From contig OX392542.1 in assembly GCA_947623455.1 (NCBI GenBank), positions 14,701,625-14,765,624 of the forward strand: DNA of 64,000 bases, read 5' to 3'. This DNA comes from Mimachlamys varia. Its lineage: Eukaryota > Mollusca > Bivalvia > Pectinida > Pectinidae. The notes beneath the pieces were generated by a model. It searched no databases. It saw nothing but the letters and a program-made list of their open reading frames with translations, and was not told the origin of the DNA. Each line of letters starts with the position of its first letter. Position 1 is the stretch's first letter. Position numbers and translations under genes: made by a program. This document shows positions 54,701 to 64,000 of this stretch, piece after piece.

Positions 54701-57700
54701 ATATAATTCGCTTAGGACCATCTCCACCTGAATGAATAATGAAAACCTCATTTTAGTTTCTATTACAGAATTTTAAATCATATACAATTGAAGCCTTTTT
54801 GTCATATATATGCTATCGACTCTTTCTAGAGATTAAAACTTGTCTAAAACATACTGAAAATGAATCCTACTGAGACAAAAGCTAGTAAGGACTGACTGCA
54901 CTTTGTGAAATTTGAACACTATATACTTATTCCATGAATGGATAAACAAATGCTTGATGAAAGACAGATCACTGATTGTACAGCAGGTTTTGGCAACTAC
55001 ACATGTTACTTTTTTGGTTGAAATGAGAGAGTGCTGGAGGTTATAATGAGGGTGGAAATTATAAGTAAGAGCCACATGACATTTTACGGATAGAATGTCA
55101 TATTACCCATACCTGTCAACCCTCCCTCATGAGGAGGGAGACTCCCTCAATTTGACAAAAATTTACCAATCTTCTCGACATCTCCCTCATTTAAGTCCAA
55201 ACTCACAATAACTCAAAATCTACATCTTGTGGTCAAATGAGATCCTTGTTACTGCAGCTTATGTGTAATGACCATATAAATAGGTGTATCTTGATCAAAT
55301 GAATACTTTGTGAAGTTATTTTGATACATAATAAGGGAAAGACAAATTGAGCAATGCAGTTTCAGTCGCTTTTCACACACTTTCTCCCTCATTGGAAATA
55401 TGGAAAGAGGGAGATCTCTGTCATTGGAGGTTTTAGAGGTTGACACATATGATTACCTATAATAAACTGTACATCAGGGTGTTTCCGACAGATGATGGGT
55501 ATGATATCAGCAAGGAGGTCCATCCCTTTCCTGTATACCAATCGACTCACAACGACAATGGTGACTGAAATGAAACACCAAAATGGAATAAGGGTAGGTA
55601 ATGTAGAACACTACAGCATACACATTCTAAATATCCAAGTGTTACACTCAATTTGTTCTCTGCATCCCCTTGCCAATGAGTCAAGAAGACTCGCTTGATC
55701 CTTTGATATACTGGCACATTAAAAGAATCCTGAAGTCATCTTATGGTATAACTGACTGGCTTTGAAATAAGTAATTGCTCCTTTGTAAACTACAGACAAG
55801 TACAGAATAGTGTTTTTTTTTTTTGCTTTTACTCGAGACTGATAAAATAATCAGCCGATTGAGCTTTCATATTCACTATATGTCATGTCTCTGGGGTACA
55901 GAGTTGAGGGTTCCTCTTGACATTGAACAGAAGTCAAACATTAAGATTTGATGTTATCAAAATACTGTATTCTTGGTTTGATACCTTTCAAAACTAAACA
56001 TGTATATGACAAATTGTCTAACTTATCTTAAGATGAAATGCAGACTCATACAATAAGTGCTGATTGTGAACTCATAATTATGTGAACTTTTGTGACAATC
56101 ACATTAAGGAATTCTGTACAGTGGTGATGCCAACTGCTGAAATTTTATTTATAGCAACAGTAACCTAGTTTTTGACCGCAGTATTTCGAAGCATGAACTC
56201 ATACAGGAGTAGAAGTAGATATTTGTGAACACGTGTGTGAAGTTTCACAACAGTTTATTCAGATATTAAGTTTGTATAACAGTGATGCCGAAATTCTATT
56301 ATAGTACGAGTAACAGACATGACACCTAGTTTTTGAATGCCGAAAGTCGTAACCGAACTCTTACAAGAGTTGATGTTTCTAAACATTTTTGTGTTGCTTC
56401 GTGTCCATTGGTTAAGAAATGATGCCTGTAAAGTGTTCACACCAAAATTTTATAGTATAACAGTAACCATGCTTTTATAGCAAACTCTTAATTTAATACA
56501 AGAAGTTATGTCTTTGTGTGTAGTTCTGTGACAACTGGTTAAGATTGTATTGCCTACTTTTGTCTGGCTGTCGTTTAGTTGGGTCTGGAACAAAGGTTGT
56601 GGCATCGACTGCGTTAGGTATAACAGATACAACGTCTGGTTGTAGACTGCCTCTCAGCACCGTGTTCTCTTTACTGTAATGATAGGAGAAATTCAGAAAG
56701 ATACACCTCACCAACCTACATACAGTGTAATGTGATCTCTTTACTGTAATGACAATTGGAATACATAAGCTTTCATCTATTTTATAAATCTCATCAAGTT
56801 GTTTCAACAAAATTCATCTTCAAAACAATAAACTTCACATAAGATTTTGAAAACCTTCCTCTATAATATTTTGTAAAAATTTGTCCAGCAGCTCATTTTC
56901 CAAACCAGAATATAGCATATGTGTAAAAAAGGACTTTTTAAAAATGATTTCTACTTTTTGATTTGTAAGAATAAGATAAAATACTGCTGTGTGTTATCAA
57001 CCAACCTCGTATGAGACACACATATCACATGATTACAATCAGCCAATGAGAACTGTAGGATTTTGTTGGTAAGGATGGAACTGGCATCAGCAAATCCAAA
57101 CAATGAATGATCGGTAAAGACAGCCTTCAGTCCCAAGGTCCTAGCGTGGAACATGGCCTCGTGAGCGAGTGTTGAAAATGCCTGGAGTCATAATTTATAA
57201 TCTCATAGTATTGTTGTTAAGGTAGACCAAACAAATCTCTTGTCTCTCATTGGTCAGTACTATAGCTTGACCAGTGCACCAGTTGTTCCATCCTCGATAT
57301 ACAGGGGTTACAATCACCTACAAGTCTCTACACCCCTCAAATATGTCATGGCTAAACTGAAGGCACGCTCAGGTAAAAAAATCCTTTTCAATCGCTAGGC
57401 TGCATGTCTTTCCTTTGAAGTTTACAAAGGAGCCGCAACCGACTTTAAAGCCTGTCAATTTTTACCGTTATATGACCACAAGATTCTTTTGATGTACATC
57501 AAAGGGTCAAACCAGTCTTCTTGCCTCATCAACAAAGTTGGTGCACAGGGAGCCTTCAGATTTGCCATGACATATTCCAGGGGTGTAGAGAGCGTAGGTG
57601 AGCATAAACACTGGACATCGAGGATGCAGTTTGTCTTAAAATATTGAAGTATATTTGAATCTACACAATACGATATTCACATCCTGATTATGACTCTGTT

Positions 57701-60314
57701 ATTATCCTCATAATTATTAAAGCTCTGCATATCAAATCAAAGTTTGACACATATACATTGGAATCAGCTGTTTATATATATATATATATATATTTAAACA
57801 ATATATAATATAACAAATTAATCTGTTTTAGGGTGTCTGAACAGGAAATGGTATGCCCTATAAACATGGGAAGATTTTGATACAAATTGATCTAGGAATA
57901 ATTGATCTAATTAATCAATAATAATAATTAATAAGTTAATTATAATGTCAGCATATACCTATACCATGAATACTTTAACATACTGTATTTTGGAAATTTT
58001 CAATGCAGTTTCAGTTTAACCCTTTTTACAAGCTCTTAAAAGAGTGATCATCTATTTATCATGATAATGAAAACCATAGTTAATAACATATTAAAACATA
58101 GTTATCCCCTGCAGGTAGGGGCGTAAGAATTGTACTTCGTCCCCCATTTCATGATCGTAAAAGGCGACTAAACTTGGGATCTTATCTTTTCCATTCTTTC
58201 TAAACAACTTTCTCATTCCTAATGTCTCCTTTGACACAACCTCACTTTTTGGCCTTTAGTTGAGTGTTCGCCCCTGTGAGGAAGGCTATCGGTTCTGTCT
58301 CCAGGTCGAGACATACCAGAGTCTCTAACAATTGTAGTTACTACTCCCTGCTTGACATGCAGCATTATGGGAGTGGAACGACGGGTGGGGTGTTCAGCCG
58401 GGGGCCTTCAGCAGTATACTCTTCAGTGTGGTACATGTAGCACTTACCGAAATCGGCAAAAGATCCATTCTATCGCAAGAAGGCTTACATGAACATACCG
58501 CTGCCTCCAAAATACACACGCTCTCAACACACACACATCGCATACACAGGGAGGCCGTCTTTAAATGACCCTGGCTGTTAATAGGATGTTAAAACAATCA
58601 ACCAACCAACCAAATAGTTATCAAACATAAAGATCAGAAGTAACACGGGGAATGCATGACTTGCTAAAGGAAGAATTTGACTGAGCAAAACTTTCCTGAT
58701 TTATAGTATTTTCCAATTTATGAATCTTATTGAAGATGTTATAAGTCCTATTCTGAAAATGATGTCTTTTCATAATACATACCGTCATAACGATGTCTGC
58801 TGACATTTTAATTCAAGAGTTTCGTATTTGTATCAGCTTATACAGAAAATAATGATCAATATAATCAATAAAACTATTGTCTATTTCCCAAGTGAAATGA
58901 AGACTAGGAAATCTACATCCACAGATTTCAAGGCCATGTTTTGGACATCAAATATTTCCCTGTCTTAACCTTCTATTGTAATCACAGATCACTTACTGAA
59001 TGGCCATGGACTATGGTGATATCCTCGCGTATGAAGATGTTTCTCAACAGTGGAAAGGTTGTGAAGATTGTTGGCAAGATACACTGGTTGTAGAAAGCTG
59101 GGAATGGCAGGTAGTATACCTATAATGTCAACAGTTCAATAAAACCATGTAACCTTAATAACAAGAGATCCAAGAATGGCGCCCACAATTGATGAATTTT
59201 CTTTCATTCTTAGAAAGATGGATCTTTTGCCTTTTTATTTTAACTTTCATTTATGTCAGGAGTTTTGTTTTTATGATCAGTTCCAAATTCCAAATCCATC
59301 ATGTATTTCTTAAAAGATAACCATAATATACTTTCATAGTGAACATACAAGATGGCCATATTTTTCCCCTGGAGCAGTCCAAAAATTAGACCATGCACAA
59401 CTAGACACCGAACAGAACACGCTTATGAAATTTGGAAAGGATCCTTCCAGTACTTCTCAAGATACTGTATATCGGTAACAAAATTTTTTTAAGGAAGGAC
59501 GACGGACCACGGTAATTTGAATAGCCCACCTATCTGATGATGGTGAGCTAAAAACAAAATATCCAGGACTATTTTCTTGCGATTCACAAAGGTCTTGCTA
59601 AACGACAATAACAATACAATTGCAAATAGACTAATTTCAAATTTCATTCATAAATTTCACCATTTAATTATTTTCTGGAATAGCACAATACATTTATAAG
59701 ATACAGTGTCGTTTACCTTAAGACCTTTGGTCAGATATCTGACGCCCTTCCTGTTGCCATAGAAATGGGTGACAACAATGACCTTGTGACCTCGTTCTAA
59801 CAGACACTGTGACAGTTGGTAAATGTGGCTCTCCACTCCCCCCATGTTTGGGAAGAAAAAATCAGACACCATGCTGGAAATAAGCAAGACATACATAATA
59901 AGAGGGTTTTTTTTTTAATTTGTGGGGTCACAACGGTATTCCTAGAACAAATTGCTGAGGTCTAATTATTAAGTTTGCACAACAATACATATATATAGAT
60001 ATAAAGGTCTTAAATAGATTTTTATCAACAAGTGCAATAAATGTTTGTGGATTTATCACAAAATTCTATATTTCATGATTGGGAAATAGTTTGAAAGTTA
60101 ATTGTAGTTTGAATGGTTCTGACTCTCTGATCTGTTAAATATTCACTAGCCATTCCAATATTTGTCGGATCAGAGAGTCAGAACCATTCGGACTAATTGG
60201 GACATATAAATGAACCCAATAAAACGACACAGAAATACTTCAGTGCAAACATCATCATGTTATCATCATGATCATTGACATTTGACTAGTCACTCACCAA
60301 ACATTATGTTTCAT
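48669..60314 (-). CDS. PIGA: phosphatidylinositol N-acetylglucosaminyltransferase subunit A
   Basis: Joined minus-strand exons (5' to 3'): 60314-60298, 59873-59717, 59119-58997, 57181-57006, 56673-56558, 55564-55457, 54727-54621, 53075-52993, 52695-52610, 52294-52111, 50556-50457, 48767-48669. The result is 451 residues. All junctions are GT..AG and in phase. PIGA transfers GlcNAc from UDP-GlcNAc to phosphatidylinositol on the cytoplasmic face of the ER, the first step of GPI-anchor synthesis, within the GPI-GnT complex. Diagnostic stretches: [72 protein letters not shown], and the GT-B family EX7E pair in [11 protein letters not shown] (residues 283 and 291). A C-terminal transmembrane helix lies near residues 396-415. 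An in-frame TGA at 60335-60333 precedes the ATG, supporting the short N-terminus. Human PIGA (484 residues) has longer ends. Confidence 0.96.
49168..49318. mobile_element. MITE with about 45-bp terminal inverted repeats, copy B
   Basis: Same family as 42069-42211: GAACATTTTAGCAAACAATG at the left, CATTTGCTAAAACATTC at the right, with CAGTCCCATAACACA and TGTGCTATAGGACTG inside. It lies in PIGA intron 11. Confidence 0.9.
49528..50322. mobile_element. pogo/Tigger-like element interrupted by a MITE
   Basis: The left end CAGTGGAGTCTCCTTAATATC and right end GATATAAAAAGGAGTGCACTG are inverted, flanked by TA on both sides. The interior repeats the phrase TTAATATCACATTCCT at both halves. MITE copy 6 (49669-50050) sits inside, so about 410 bp of original element remain. 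Confidence 0.82.
49669..50050 (+). mobile_element. 390-bp MITE family, copy 6 (nested)
   Basis: Begins TTAAAGGCCCAATATACGTA; the right end is cut after GTTACGTATA, missing TTGGGCCTTTAA. It is inserted in the pogo-like element of PIGA intron 11. Confidence 0.9.
50457..50556 (-). CDS. PIGA: PIGA coding exon 11 (membrane helix)
   Basis: Encodes [20 protein letters not shown] then [13 protein letters not shown]. The hydrophobic run is the C-terminal ER membrane anchor. Acceptor CTTTACAG, donor GTAAGA. Confidence 0.93.
50765..51128. mobile_element. 364-bp pogo/Tigger-like element
   Basis: CAGTGTACCCTCG at the left and CGAGGGTACACTG at the right are perfect inverted ends flanked by a TA target duplication. 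Inner GATCTATCGCCACC-type sequences recur inverted as GGTGGCGGTATA. No transposase frame. It lies in PIGA intron 10, itself inside a fold-back-like stretch with TTAGCGCAAT on both sides. Confidence 0.93.
51672..51836. mobile_element. truncated copy of the long-TIR MITE
   Basis: CATCCTCAATATCCAGGGG, CCTACGCTCTCTACAC and ATGTCATGGCAAAACTGAG match the left arm of 57291-57626. GGAGCCTTCAGTTTTGCCATG is the start of the inverted right arm, which then decays. PIGA intron 10. Confidence 0.8.
52111..52294 (-). CDS. PIGA: PIGA coding exon 10
   Basis: Encodes [19 protein letters not shown].. and [19 protein letters not shown]. The YTWRNVAxRTExVYD block is highly conserved in PIGA. A different frame here gives a 112-codon open reading that is a shadow. 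Confidence 0.97.
52610..52695 (-). CDS. PIGA: PIGA coding exon 9
   Basis: Encodes [20 protein letters not shown] then YMAEPTVS. STRVGGxPEVLP is the conserved nucleotide-sugar-site loop of the family. Acceptor TAAATGTCAG, donor GTGAGT. Confidence 0.96.
52993..53075 (-). CDS. PIGA: PIGA coding exon 8 (EX7E motif)
   Basis: Encodes [19 protein letters not shown] then AIVEAACCG. It carries the two glutamates of the EX7E motif of GT-B retaining glycosyltransferases. Confidence 0.96.
53076..54620. other. PIGA intron 7
   Basis: A 1.5-kb intron with MITE copy 7 near its 5' end (in gene orientation). The remainder, including open frames at 53351-53569 and 53571-53810, has no recognisable coding content. 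Confidence 0.7.
54070..54469 (+). mobile_element. 390-bp MITE family, copy 7 (most complete)
   Basis: TTAAAGGCCCAATATACGTA at the left and TACGTATATTGGGCCTTTAA at the right are nearly perfect inverted ends. It has a small AAGTAAACAGTAAAC duplication inside. This is the best copy for defining the family. Confidence 0.93.
54621..54727 (-). CDS. PIGA: PIGA coding exon 7
   Basis: Encodes [20 protein letters not shown] then [15 protein letters not shown]. The GDGPKR motif binds the nucleotide diphosphate in the family. Gly is split with exon 6. Confidence 0.97.
55108..55451. mobile_element. inverted-repeat element next to a splice donor
   Basis: It starts near ACCTGTCAACCCTCCCTC and ends with GGAGGTTTTAGAGGTTGACA. 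CTCCCTC motifs on the left are mirrored by GAGGGAG on the right. It ends about five bases from the GT donor of PIGA exon 6 (55456-55455). Arms are diverged, so boundaries are approximate. Confidence 0.55.
55457..55564 (-). CDS. PIGA: PIGA coding exon 6
   Basis: Encodes [20 protein letters not shown] then [15 protein letters not shown]. The SRLxYRKGxDLL block marks the start of the second Rossmann domain. Confidence 0.97.
56115..56555. repeat. about 150-bp diverged tandem repeat, three copies
   Basis: Units start near 56122, 56279 and 56425 and share GTGATGCC/CACACC, AAATTxTATTATAG, AGTAAC and ACTCxTACAxGAGT. The third unit runs right up to the donor of PIGA exon 5. It occupies much of PIGA intron 5 (55565-56557). 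Confidence 0.6.
56558..56673 (-). CDS. PIGA: PIGA coding exon 5
   Basis: Encodes [20 protein letters not shown] then [26 protein letters not shown] and [12 protein letters not shown] are near-identical to vertebrate PIGA. Confidence 0.97.
57006..57181 (-). CDS. PIGA: PIGA coding exon 4
   Basis: Encodes [39 protein letters not shown] and [10 protein letters not shown]. It is the longest block of identity with the family. The GTTGGT donor is weak but required by phase. Confidence 0.97.
57291..57626. mobile_element. 336-bp MITE with about 80-bp terminal inverted repeats
   Basis: The left arm (TCCTCGATATACAGGGGTTA ... TATGTCATGGCTAAACTGAA) is inverted at the right (TTCAGATTTGCCATGACATA ... GGACATCGAGGATG). 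Partial copies lie at 35497-35770 and 51672-51836. It is in PIGA intron 3. No coding capacity. Confidence 0.9.
57773..57793. repeat. (TA)n microsatellite
   Basis: About ten TA dinucleotides in PIGA intron 3. Confidence 0.85.
58100..58612 (+). mobile_element. longer dispersed repeat sharing its 3' tail with the SINE
   Basis: Its end AATGACCCTGGCTGTTAATA followed by GATGTTAAAACAATCAACC matches the tail of the SINE at 33032-33243. The body has CAGCCGGGGGCCTTCAG and a run of AC-rich sequence near 58510. The shared tail suggests both are mobilised by the same LINE. PIGA intron 3. Confidence 0.6.
58997..59119 (-). CDS. PIGA: PIGA coding exon 3
   Basis: Encodes [19 protein letters not shown] then [23 protein letters not shown] at the end corresponds to the conserved HSHS of vertebrate PIGA, with one His replaced. 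123 bases, phase 0. Confidence 0.95.
59160..59552 (+). mobile_element. second copy of the GCCCACC-hairpin dispersed repeat
   Basis: Starts AACAAGAGATCCAAGAATGG with CATTCTTAGAAAGATGGATC and ends GGACGACGGACCACGG and TAGCCCACC..GATGATGGTGAGCTA, matching 19752-20527. PIGA intron 2. Confidence 0.72.
59717..59873 (-). CDS. PIGA: PIGA coding exon 2
   Basis: Begins with the last base of a split Cys codon after CTTGCTTATTTCCAG and encodes [20 protein letters not shown] then [20 protein letters not shown] and YLTKGLK. An upstream ATG in the same frame would start with MYVLLISS, but that is intron sequence. Confidence 0.97.
60112..60188. repeat. perfect inverted repeat, 21-bp arms
   Basis: Arms at 60112-60132 and 60168-60188 (AATGGTTCTGACTCTCTGATC and its complement) flank a 35-base loop in PIGA intron 1. 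Confidence 0.9.
60298..60314 (-). CDS. PIGA: PIGA coding exon 1 (17 coding bases)
   Basis: ATGAAACATAATGTTTG followed by GTGAGTG donor. It encodes MKHNV plus two bases of Cys. The result, KHNVC-MVSDFF, matches the human THNIC-MVSDFF context. Any 5' untranslated sequence continues upstream. Confidence 0.88.
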
Positions 60315-60592
60315 GGTGTTGTTCAGTGTGGATCAAGTTGACAATCCTGAAGTCTCCTTTACCAGCTCCAGTACCATGATCAGCTCAGACCTATGTCATT
60401 ATGCTTTTAATTGTATGTCATATAATCACAGGAATTCCTTTATCATCTGCAAAACAAAATATAGTCATACATGTATTTGCTATTATTTTTTTAATTAGGC
60501 AGTGCATCACAATATCTGCTGAAAAAACCATATCTGTGTAAAAGATGTGCATTGATTAGGTTGCTTTACAAGCGTGAGCTGTAGGGAATTTC

Positions 60593-60663
60593 CCTTTAGC
60601 TCATTCGGTACGGCATCAGGCTAGCTGGAGAGCCAAAGGTCGTGTGTTCAAGCCCCATGCAGC
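60593..60663 (+). mobile_element. tRNA-like SINE head
   Basis: TTTAGCTCATTCGGTACGGC matches an A box, GGCT..AGCC forms an anticodon-like stem, and GTGTGTTCAAGCCCC matches a B box. The acceptor stem does not pair, so this is a tRNA-derived SINE start or pseudogene rather than a working tRNA. Confidence 0.6.
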
Positions 60664-62033
60664 AGCAGCACTATCTGACTTTATCCCTTTTCCTCAACCT
60701 ATTGCATTTGTAATGAAATTGCGCAAATTGGTAATCATTCCATCTTATTAGTAAACCGACACTTTCAATGTCCATAAAGTATAAATATATACCCGGCAAT
60801 AGAAATTCTGTAATAATGCAAACTTATCCTAAAATTTATGCATATCTGTTTATAAGAAAAGGTATTGTAATTAAAACAAATTTACATTAATTAAACCCTA
60901 CCAAAATTGGCCTTTATTTTCTGCAGTATCACCTAAAAACAAAATCACTTTTAATATGTCAGAAGCCACTTTTTATTGAATATTTGGTGTCCTAAATAAT
61001 ATTTGAGGTCCTCATGATCATGAATGATGATTTTTAGTAACTATTGCTTAGCCTTATATATGATTGGAATTTGGAGACTGAACTTTTTTAGTTGCCAGCA
61101 GCCTATTTCAGTTTTCAGGAGGTCCTATAATGCCAAATGGGGGTATTTGTCTGTTTGAAGCAGGATAATGCTTCAGGTAAAACGCTGATTTTGTATTATT
61201 TGTTTTTTTGGTATACTGATCTCGACTCATTTTATTTATGATTATCATTTATTTTGCAAATCCCTGTGATTTTCTCATATAAACACATCATAACCACTCC
61301 TTTTCGTGGTTTACCCCTACCGGTACCCAGTGGTTCGGGAACGATTCAGGACTTTGAGCTCGAGTGACATGACATGAATCGTAAGAATTTCGGTTAATAA
61401 AAGCAATTCGTTTTATCCGATGATAACACATTCTTTACCCTTACAAAACTGAGGTAACCATGTGTACCACTCATCTAAATTTAGAATAGTATCAGTCGTA
61501 AGGGAATATTTACCCGCCCTATAACATTTTCACATGCAAATGTTTATACCCGGAAACTGTTTCTCTTATTTACCTCCAAGTTAAAAGAGTTCTTCGATAA
61601 CGTTCGGGAAACGTCGACACTTTCCGTGAACGAGTTCGGCAAGTTACATGTCACATTAATTTTCTCGTCTTTTTACACTTGTTTAAAATGCTTCATATTT
61701 TAAATTCTTTCTGATGATATCAAATTTGGCAACGATGAAGTCAAAATAATTTTGGTAGATGTGTTTCAAAGCATTTCTAGAATCTTCTTCTGCATTTCCC
61801 CTTGAGCCTCTAAATATGTAAATGACTTGTGTGAATACGATCTGACGTTTCCCACGTGACCCGTTGGAGCCTCCATTCATGACATGGTTGTTTGTATGCG
61901 TGCAGACAACGTACGTCTGCGGTTAATCCATGTGTGTCTGCACTGCAGATTTTGGGAGTCAAAGTAAAACGTTGTATTGTGGTTAGTGTTAGGGTCATCA
62001 TTTGATATAGACAGCGATGATACACCATACGAC

Positions 62034-62228
62034 AGGGACCTGAGATTTTGTTACAGCCATTTTTAAACATAAACTAAGGTGTTTATGTCCAAAACTATAG
62101 CTAGCTGTAACAAATTATCATGTCCCTGTTCACTATCCCACTGCGGGTTCTCTAGTTTAACGAGTACCACACACAGGGACCTGATAATTTGTAGCAACAA
62201 TAACTGTAACAAATTATCATGCCCCGGT
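62034..62228. repeat. four alternating copies of a 22-bp motif
   Basis: CAGGGACCTGA.ATTTTGTTAC (62034), its inverse TGTAACAAATTATCATGTCC (62104), the forward ACAGGGACCTGATAATTTGT (62173) and the inverse again (62205). The copies alternate in orientation with irregular spacing. Confidence 0.8.
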
Positions 62229-63237
62229 GCACGTGGTATCTCCCACAGGTGAAGTCCTATATCCACCCAAAAATGAGATAATGTAATATAGCCTGCGGAT
62301 GGGCACAGACGATTGTGATTTATATATAAAATCTCCGGTGGGGGTAATGAAGGCTGCCTACATATATTTTAAAACGATGCATGGGTACATATGCGCTTAT
62401 ACATGGATGGAACCACGAAATTAGAATAGATCCAGAAGGTGCCGCGGGTGCAAAGACAGTAGCATATAGGTTGTTTCCTAACAGCTTTGCACAAGCTAAG
62501 CGAGACTAGTTAATTCGTATCTTGATCCAGGGACAGCGTGTGGGAGTTCAATATCTGGTACTTCCAGTCGTTATGACGTCGCGCGGGATCGGTGCCTGAC
62601 AGCGTATATATCTACGTCACGGTTGCTACTGGTGATGATGGGCTAAATATAACGATGATTTCCTCGTTATTTTAAGACATTTTACCCGTGCAAATATGTT
62701 TGCACCACTGCTTAAACCTGTAATTGTGACTAAGGAGCTGTATTTCCTCAGCATAACTTATAAAACTTTGACAAAAAAAAATTTTTTTTTTGGCAAGATA
62801 TGACAGAATATGTGCAAGAACATTAAATTATATTGTGTGGTTAAAATATGATTGCAAGATGTGTAATTAAATTTTTTTGACAAAACTTAAAAATTGAAAA
62901 AGAAAAAAAAAAGCGAACACAAATATTACCTAACGAGAACTTCATCGTAAAATTGAAATAAGGTAAAATAAACAAGATTTTATCAGTAACAATTTCACAG
63001 CGGGTTGCCCAATCCAAGAAGTCGTTTCCCACTTTTTGTGAACAAGAGTTGTCTTTCCCCTTTTGGTAGGCCTAGGTATGTGTCACTATCATTGTGACGT
63101 CACTAAATTACTAAGGGAACTGTGTTTTAATTTGTATACCTGCTGTATGTGAAAGTTATTTTCATTTTTTTTTCAGGTGGTATTCATAGACAATTTATTT
63201 ACCATTGAATAGCAACAAACCGTACCGTATCGAATTC

Positions 63238-63594
63238 AGTTGGCATTCATCCAGGCTATGGATGCCATGGACCGATTGTTGACGTCATCATTATTATGAC
63301 GCCATAATTTTACGTTGAATACAACAAACCCTTCCCGAGCGATAGTTCTATTCATTGAACAAGCACACAAGATAGATATATGGTTGGAGCTAAATATTGA
63401 AAAAAAAAAATAATTAAAATTGAAATATTATGAGATGAACAGATTCTTTAAAATGGTATATATAGGTGATGAACTGTGCATAGTTGGCATTCACAGGCAT
63501 TATGAATTCCAGTTGGAAAAGGGCAAAGCCACAGCGCTTCGGTGGATTTGCCTTCGTCCAGTTGGCATTCATATCGCCTATGAATGCCAACTGA
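63238..63594. repeat. three copies of a palindromic TTGGCATTCAT motif
   Basis: Copies lie near 63238, 63474 and 63560. The last is a perfect palindrome with arms CAGTTGGCATTCATA and TATGAATGCCAACTG and a five-base centre. The first two are decayed palindromes. Confidence 0.82.
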
Positions 63595-64000
63595 AAGTTG
63601 TTGATTACACAGGATTCAACAAGTATAGTATATCTATGAGATCTAATAAAAATCAATATCGTTCACGTGTGCACCCAGTCCAACAAAGGCTGTGCGTTCA
63701 CCATTGACTTGTTATGTATATACCTGAAAGTCAATTTCTCCATGTATTGTCTAACCTCATTGTTATTACCTACATGTGATATATTTTGTTGTTATTGTGT
63801 TGAGAAGTAGGTACGTAGTTGGTACATACATACAAGCATGGTAATATACAACTGTGTAAATGTCCTTGTAGCACGATGAAATGCAATATTAGTTACATAA
63901 ATTATATGCATCCCGACGTCTTACAATGTGGTTCACCAAACTATACGTGAACCAGATAGGTCTCCCACTCATTTCATAAGAGAGTTGTTTACACTGTACT

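Larger units (their letters stand above)
60315..64000. other. region upstream of PIGA
   Basis: It should contain the PIGA 5' untranslated sequence and promoter, but no TATA or other element can be assigned with confidence. It holds a tRNA-like SINE head (60593-60663), the four-copy motif cluster at 62034-62228 and three copies of a TTGGCATTCAT palindrome (63238-63594). Open frames at 61683-62266 overlap those repeats and have no domains. Confidence 0.5.

Noticed and set aside
59657..59896. PIGA starting at MYVLLISS
   Set aside because: The first eight codons are intron sequence ending in a good acceptor (TTATTTCCAG). The upstream exon at 60298-60314 supplies KHNVC, which matches the family.
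60593..60663. Functional tRNA gene
   Set aside because: A and B boxes are present, but the acceptor stem does not pair and the anticodon arm is irregular; better as a SINE head or pseudogene.
61683..62266. Minus-strand open frames upstream of PIGA
   Set aside because: They overlap the repeated 22-bp motif cluster and show no domain or splice structure.

Overview
This window is animal nuclear DNA. Genes are split into many short exons with GT..AG introns, the sequence is AT-rich, and the introns and intergenic DNA are full of short non-autonomous transposons, SINE-like pieces and minisatellites. A reverse-oriented tRNA-headed SINE near 33.03-33.24 kb and several other dispersed repeats resemble families I associate with bivalve molluscs, so a bivalve is the best guess. 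That is inference from repeat type, not a database match.

Layout. (1) 1-6.6 kb: mostly non-coding. A 37-codon open frame touches the left edge. Two exons at 3060-3111 and 3325-3493 join in the only open frame into an Asn/Asp/Tyr-rich C-terminus with a stop, probably the end of another gene. A tandem repeat with 5S-rRNA-like sequence lies at 3.59-3.99 kb. (2) 6.6-38.15 kb, + strand: a large cadherin-superfamily gene. I joined 22 exons with consistent splice phases from 6627 to a TAG at 38148-38150, giving 1847 residues: about 16 cadherin (EC) repeats, one transmembrane helix and an 82-residue tail. The signal peptide and first exons are not found; a possible preceding exon ends at 6198. (3) 38.15-48.67 kb: a gene-free stretch rich in hairpin-type transposons. 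(4) 48.67-60.31 kb, - strand: a complete PIGA gene (catalytic subunit of GPI-GlcNAc transferase). It has 12 coding exons and 451 residues, every splice junction is in phase, and the protein aligns with vertebrate PIGA throughout. (5) 60.3-64 kb: upstream of PIGA, with a tRNA-like SINE head and short palindromic repeats and no convincing gene.

The cadherin gene and PIGA converge tail to tail. They have no obvious pathway link: one makes an adhesion or recognition receptor at the cell surface, the other starts GPI-anchor synthesis at the endoplasmic reticulum.

The most distinctive structures are: a ~390-bp MITE family present seven times, six of them inside introns; a pogo/Tigger-like element with one of those MITEs nested in it; an intronic minisatellite of alternating 59-bp units, nearly every one carrying a consensus-like 5' splice site on the sense strand; a 27-bp minisatellite that starts at a 5' splice site; and 5S-like repeat units, one split by a TA microsatellite. 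I see no prokaryotic features, CRISPR arrays or complete RNA genes.
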